Assembly: GCA_019636875.1 (NCBI GenBank)
Contig: JAHBWR010000008.1
Coordinates: 1-63,817, forward strand
Reading direction: 5' to 3'
DNA length: 63,817 bases
Origin: Nitrospira sp.
Lineage (GTDB): Bacteria; Nitrospirota; Nitrospiria; Nitrospirales; Nitrospiraceae
In this document: in pieces, positions 59,902-63,817 of the stretch
Numbering within the stretch: position 1 is the stretch's first letter
How the letters are laid out: every line of letters starts with the position of its first letter
Program-made: the position numbers and the translations under genes
Notes under the pieces: model-generated
Seen by the model: the letters and a program-made list of their open reading frames with translations, nothing else
Database searches by the model: none
Told to the model about the DNA's origin: nothing

Positions 59902-61242
59902 TCACGATGCGGGAGACCAAGTCGGCGCGCTGTTGTGTGTGCCCGTAAACGTGATCCGTTCGAGATCTTTCCCGTCCGCATTGATCATGTAAATCTGGCT
60001 CTTGCCGTCCGCCGTCGAGCTGAACACAAGATGACGCCCATCCGGCGACCAGGAAGGTGAATCATCCACTCCAGGACCAGCCGTCAACTGCCGACGTTTC
60101 TGCCCATCCGGGGTGATCAGACATAGCTTGTACTCTTTCTTCGGAGTCCGACACACATACGCAATCCAGTTTCCACGAGGAGACCAGGCCGGCGCCGCAT
60201 TATAGTCTCCGTCAAATGTCAATCGACGGACATTCGACCCATCCGCACTCATCAGAAACAGTTGTGGCCCTCCGCTGCGATCTGACGCAAAAACCATCTC
60301 CCGTCCAGAGGGAGCCCAGGACGGAGACAGGTCCCCTCCCGCATTCGTGGTCAGTCGATGAACGGCTTTCGTGCGCGTATCCAACCGATACAGTTCGGCA
60401 TTGCCCTCATGGCTCGACGAATAGGCGAGAAAATGCCCGTCGGGTGAGAGCGCTGGCGTGATATTCAACCCACCTTGCGAGACAAGCGTCCAGCGTTTCC
60501 CTGTCGCGAGCTCGATCATGTCAATCTCCTGGGTGTTCCGATTACGATAGGCGGTGAAGACAAGAAAACGACGATCCGGTGACCAGTGCGGCATTAAGTT
60601 CAAAAACCCGTCGGCGGTCACCTGGCGAGACTCAAACCCATCATAGTCCATCACGAAGAGTTCACGAGCAGTTCCCTGCTGCGAGACATAGGCGATCTTC
60701 GTCCGTGCAATGCCCGGCTCTCCCGTGTATCGGAACACCAACTCGTCCGCGAACCGATGAGCCATCAGCCGAATAACCGAGGTGGACCCTGCGTATCGCT
60801 TCCCACCGACCACCTCATCGCTGCCCGCATCGTACACATACCCATCCATATTGACATCGGGGGGCTTCGTGTCTGCCTTCAACCCAGCCCTTCCCCAGAC
60901 AATAACAGAAACTCCGTTCTCCGTGGCATGCTTGAAGGAGGGGTCTGGTTCCGCCCCCGGATGACTGGCTTTAATCTTGAGCGGCGCGAGATCCACGAGA
61001 GAAAACACTAAGGATCGTCGTACATCCGCCTTAAGCACATCCTCGATACGGCTTCCCAGCTTCGCACGTCCCTCGGGTGACTCCGGTCCACCGACATTGT
61101 CGATTCCCACGACCCCCAGCGGGATCTTCTGAAATTCCGACCTGGTGGCTTCAAGAAATACGTCAGCGGCACCAGATTCAATGATCCACACAAGACCAAG
61201 CGAGGCGCAGACACCGGCCATAAGAACAGTTCGAAACGTCAT
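59902..61242 (-). CDS. tolB: Tol-Pal system translocation protein TolB
   Basis: This 446-residue periplasmic protein has an export signal, a D1 domain (about 35-160) and a C-terminal six-bladed beta-propeller with repeated SPDGR/SPSWAPSGREM blocks such as NLMPHWSPDRRFLVF and NAAPAWSPRGNWIAY. It docks onto Pal and TolA during outer-membrane constriction. AAGGA precedes the ATG, and the stop lies 78 bp before the pal start. Confidence 0.96.
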   Translation of the reverse strand: MTFRTVLMAGVCASLGLVWIIESGAADVFLEATRSEFQKIPLGVVGIDNVGGPESPEGRAKLGSRIEDVLKADVRRSLVFSLVDLAPLKIKASHPGAEPDPSFKHATENGVSVIVWGRAGLKADTKPPDVNMDGYVYDAGSDEVVGGKRYAGSTSVIRLMAHRFADELVFRYTGEPGIARTKIAYVSQQGTARELFVMDYDGFESRQVTADGFLNLMPHWSPDRRFLVFTAYRNRNTQEIDMIELATGKRWTLVSQGGLNITPALSPDGHFLAYSSSHEGNAELYRLDTRTKAVHRLTTNAGGDLSPSWAPSGREMVFASDRSGGPQLFLMSADGSNVRRLTFDGDYNAAPAWSPRGNWIAYVCRTPKKEYKLCLITPDGQKRRQLTAGPGVDDSPSWSPDGRHLVFSSTADGKSQIYMINADGKDLERITFTGTHNSAPTWSPAS

Positions 61243-61245
61243 GAT

Positions 61246-62379
61246 TTATCCTTGAGGCTCCCCGACGGTGAACGTGAAATGGGCGTCAAAATAGGCATCC
61301 GTAATGTCGGCTGGGAATATGGGTAAGGGGACGGCGCTCAACACTGCCCGTTTCCCCGCTAAATCATAATACTCGTTTCCGGAGGATTGTTCGATGGTCA
61401 CTCCGGTTACTCTTCCGTTTCGATGCAATCGGAATTGCACAATGACGACGTAGACCTGGTTGGTTATGTCTACCGGTGGTGCAGTCCACACATTACTGAT
61501 CCGCTGGCGGACTAACGCAAGATAGGCGTTCGATCCAGAGGCCATCCCCGGGATCTTGAGTGTCGTATCAACCGTCTTCTGACTCGGGATCTTTGCTTCG
61601 ATCCGTGGCGACGGTTTTACCGGTGATTCTGCGGCAGGTGCCGGCGGGGGAACTTCCTTGGCAATCTCGACCTTCTTGATCTTCTTGAGTTCCTCATCCA
61701 ATTCTTTGGCCAATTCTTCCGTCAAGGATGACGACGGAGGTGTGACCGCCGGCCTTCCGACCGATTCCTTCGACTCCGCTACAACCGGAACATCCGGCAA
61801 CTTGAGGGCTGGCGCTTTCTTTGGGTTGGCCTCCGGACTGATCTCGCCGAGCTTTGGAGCATCTGGAGGCAACTCGATGTCTTTCAAAACATCGCGCATA
61901 ATGTCATTCGACTGCTTTGCAGAAGGGATGGGAGGGGGGGCGGGCGGGACAGTTACCGGCGGCGCTGGTTTGGCCTGTTCAACCGGAGAAGGGGGTTGCT
62001 CGACTGGTTTCGGCTGCTCGATGTGTTTTGGCGGTTCGGTGAGCTTCGACTGTTCAATGGGTTTCGGCGGTTCAACGGGTTTTACTTGCTCAATTGGTTT
62101 TGGCTTGTCAGGGACTTTCGGTCGCTCTACTGCTTTTTTGACAGGCTGAGTCTTGGGAGGCTCCACAGATTTTGTTGGAAGTGTCGGAAGACTGGCAAGG
62201 GAAATTTCGATGGAGGTGAGCGGCCGTTCACCTTGACGAGGCAACCGTATCCACCCCAACAGGGCCAGGATCCCCACGTGCAACACCAGAGACACAAAGA
62301 CGGCACGGCCGAGGCGACGGGTCAGTGTCGCCTGCCAATCATCGCCCGCTGATATGCCGGCTGATGCCCAAGCCTGCAC
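61246..62379 (-). CDS. tolA: TolA-like/TonB-family envelope protein
   Basis: This 377-residue protein has one membrane helix near the N-terminus (AVFVSLVLHVGILALLGWI), a long periplasmic spacer rich in Pro, Lys and Glu with repeated PKPIEQ/PVEPPKP units, and a C-terminal TonB/TolA-like domain (ALVRQRISNVWTAPPVD, VIVQFRLHRNGRVTGVTIEQSSGNEYYDLAGKRAV). It should transmit energy from TolQ-TolR to TolB and Pal. The Pro/Lys spacer is more TonB-like than the Ala-rich helix of E. coli TolA, so its length is less rigid. The start is GTG with AAGG upstream. Confidence 0.88.
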   Translation of the reverse strand: MQAWASAGISAGDDWQATLTRRLGRAVFVSLVLHVGILALLGWIRLPRQGERPLTSIEISLASLPTLPTKSVEPPKTQPVKKAVERPKVPDKPKPIEQVKPVEPPKPIEQSKLTEPPKHIEQPKPVEQPPSPVEQAKPAPPVTVPPAPPPIPSAKQSNDIMRDVLKDIELPPDAPKLGEISPEANPKKAPALKLPDVPVVAESKESVGRPAVTPPSSSLTEELAKELDEELKKIKKVEIAKEVPPPAPAAESPVKPSPRIEAKIPSQKTVDTTLKIPGMASGSNAYLALVRQRISNVWTAPPVDITNQVYVVIVQFRLHRNGRVTGVTIEQSSGNEYYDLAGKRAVLSAVPLPIFPADITDAYFDAHFTFTVGEPQG

Positions 62380-62393
62380 CGTAAACCTTAATC

Positions 62394-62837
62394 CTACTGG
62401 TTACCTGGAGAAGGGGTGCTGTCCGTGAGTCGTTCTGGTCCGGTGGGATCCGTCACCATCCCGAGCTTTTCAATCCCGGCCTTTTTCACTCCATCCATCA
62501 CCTGAACCACGACTCCGTACGGCACGTCACGGTCGGCGCGGAGATACAGCGAGACATCTTCGTGCTCGGCTTTGAGTGTGCGCAACTTCTGCTCCAGCTG
62601 AGCCACACTCACTTGATCCTTGTCGAGGTAGAGACGCTGATCCTTTTCGATGGTGAGCACCGCTCGCATCTCCGGTTTAATCGTGTTGGACGCGGAAGTG
62701 GGTAGGTTGATATCCATGCCGCGGTACAACATCGGTGCGGTGACCATGAAGATGATGAGCAAGACAAGCACCACATCCACGAGTGGAATCACGTTGATCT
62801 CCGCCAAGAACCGGCGCTGTCTCGTCTCGAAAATCAT
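62394..62837 (-). CDS. tolR: TolR/ExbD-family biopolymer transport protein
   Basis: This 147-residue protein has a short cytoplasmic start (RRFLAEINVIPLVDVVLVLLIIFMVTAPML) with the conserved Asp in the single membrane helix used for proton flow. The periplasmic ExbD domain follows (NTIKPEMRAVLTIEKDQRLYLD). It starts inside the tolQ stop (ATGA overlap) and precedes tolA by 14 bp. Confidence 0.95.
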   Translation of the reverse strand: MIFETRQRRFLAEINVIPLVDVVLVLLIIFMVTAPMLYRGMDINLPTSASNTIKPEMRAVLTIEKDQRLYLDKDQVSVAQLEQKLRTLKAEHEDVSLYLRADRDVPYGVVVQVMDGVKKAGIEKLGMVTDPTGPERLTDSTPSPGNQ

Positions 62838-63535
62838 CCCTTCACCCCGGCAGACATCGAACCAGTCGGCTTGCTTTGAGCCGGGATCAAGGCCAGCAGT
62901 TCGACCACGACGGAATCCATCTGGAAGGCCGTACGTCTGATACGAGTCAGAAAATAATTATAGGCGATGACGGCTGGAATCGCCGCAAACAATCCGGCCG
63001 CAGTGGCGATCAAGGCTTCTGAAACACCGGGAGCCACTGCCGCGATACTCGCCGTGCCTTGGGTGCCGATTTCACGAAACGCATCGATAATCCCAAGCAC
63101 GGTTCCCAACAGACCGACGAACGGGGCAATGTTCCCGGTGGTCGCAAGAAACGGGAGAAACGATTCCAATCTCGAGATTTGCCCTTGTGCAAGATGCGCC
63201 GCCGTCCGTTCCATCACATGTCGATCAAAGGCCATCGAACCACTGTCATTGGGTGTGGTGGGGATCTGGTCCAACCGTTGGACGACGGAATGAAAAATTT
63301 TTGCACAGGGGCTTCCGGCCACCTGCGAGAGATTCCGAGTCACCTCGTCCACATCCCGCGCCCTGAGTAACACAGCCATGAACTGCCGATCTTTGAGATC
63401 GACGGCGCGAAAGGTAGCCCATTTATAGAAAATGATCGCCCATGAAATGATCGAGAACCCCAGCAGCACCACCAACACCACCTTGGAGATGATGCCCAGT
63501 GATGCAAGGGTTCCGAGCGGACCGGCTTGAAACAT
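62834..63535 (-). CDS. tolQ: TolQ/ExbB-family proton channel protein
   Basis: This 233-residue inner-membrane protein has three helices (VLVVLLGFSIISWAIIFYKWA near the start, then FVGLLGTVLGIIDAF and the A-rich ALIATAAGLFAAIPAVIAYNYF) that form the TolQ/ExbB/MotA proton channel. With TolR it powers TolA. AGGAGG lies upstream of its ATG. It is the first protein-coding gene of the Tol-Pal block, 69 bp after the tRNA-Asp gene on the same strand. Confidence 0.95.
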   Translation of the reverse strand: MFQAGPLGTLASLGIISKVVLVVLLGFSIISWAIIFYKWATFRAVDLKDRQFMAVLLRARDVDEVTRNLSQVAGSPCAKIFHSVVQRLDQIPTTPNDSGSMAFDRHVMERTAAHLAQGQISRLESFLPFLATTGNIAPFVGLLGTVLGIIDAFREIGTQGTASIAAVAPGVSEALIATAAGLFAAIPAVIAYNYFLTRIRRTAFQMDSVVVELLALIPAQSKPTGSMSAGVKG

Positions 63536-63604
63536 ACGAGTCTAGCCTCTCCCTCCTACGTTCTGACTCTTGGCAAAGTGGAGTGTATCAAACACTGGGG
63601 AAAA

Positions 63605-63682
63605 TGGCGGGGCCGACGGGATTTGAACCCGCGACCTCCAGATTGACAATCTGGCGTCCTAACCAGGCTGAACGACGGCCCC
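63605..63682 (-). tRNA. tRNA-Asp (GTC), CCA encoded
   Basis: The minus strand folds as a full cloverleaf: acceptor GGGGCCG with CGGCCCC, anticodon stem CCAGA/TCTGG around TTGTCAA (anticodon GTC, plus-strand 63645-63647), and a T arm with GGTTTGAATCC. Discriminator G is followed by an encoded CCA (63605-63607). The anticodon reads GAC and GAU codons. It lies 69 bp before tolQ, so the two could share a transcript. Confidence 0.96.
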
Positions 63683-63817
63683 GTATTCACTACCTATTGC
63701 GGAACACTTGGGGAACAACAAGACAACATCAACGGTCGCCGATCAACCTTGTGAGCGAGAAAGAGACCCTCAACTCTGCAGGACCCTTCCTGTCCCTCCA
63801 CACCAGCGCCGTTGAGC
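63683..63817. other. Unassigned right edge
   Basis: Only 135 bp remain. No feature is visible apart from the region upstream of the tRNA gene. I see no supported coding frame. Confidence 0.4.

Overview
The window reads as a chromosomal segment of a GC-rich, diderm (two-membrane) bacterium. The best guess is a Nitrospira-like nitrite oxidiser (phylum Nitrospirota). This is an inference from gene content: a complete Tol-Pal envelope system, Tat export next to molybdenum-cofactor genes, a six-haem NapC-like cytochrome, a small secreted c-type cytochrome and KimA-like potassium importers. No rRNA, nxr or other decisive marker is present, so the assignment is not proven.

Layout. 1-9,000 is mostly minus strand: an orphan Phd/YefM antitoxin, an 872-residue TIR/STAND/membrane-helix/FGE-fold protein with a phased tandem operator upstream, a DUF3616 protein, an unknown gene, a dienelactone hydrolase and the TldE-TldD metalloprotease pair. 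9,050-17,900 is plus strand: uppS-cdsA-dxr-rseP-proS behind a good sigma70-type promoter, with a large palindrome between rseP and proS, then a GAF-fused PilB/GspE-type ATPase. 18,000-20,230 is minus strand: two tandem PilZ genes, the first with its ribosome binding site inside a hairpin, and an RhlE-like helicase. 20,500-25,430 holds two closely related KimA-like permeases around a secreted BIG2/PKD protein. 25,570-28,750 holds an AbrB-Doc toxin-antitoxin pair, a DUF2059-like exported protein and a lone HExxH enzyme of the peptide-modification type.

28,900-34,130 is plus strand: rqcH, a DevCAB-like exporter and a receiver-domain protein. 34,200-43,700 is minus strand: a 2-oxoglutarate oxygenase, an RRM protein with a long leader, an ABC-2 exporter with a small membrane protein in the middle, the hexahaem cytochrome, mobB, moeA, mrp, tatC and a DegP-type protease. 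The last group could mature and export molybdo-enzymes such as nitrite oxidoreductase. 43,900-50,540 is accessory: a lipoprotein with a caspase fold that lacks both catalytic residues, two secreted proteins (one with five repeats), a cytochrome c and a set of 22-bp inverted repeats around a small membrane ORF. 50,540-63,540 is one long co-directional minus-strand block, in transcription order tolQ-tolR-tolA-tolB-pal-ybgF-like-cpoB-mutL-miaA-mtnP-pfkB-TPR-rodZ, preceded by tRNA-Asp.

The strongest candidate for an undescribed system is the TIR-nSTAND-TM-FGE protein. Its C-terminus looks like the variable region of a diversity-generating retroelement target, and its topology predicts a receptor spanning the inner membrane.
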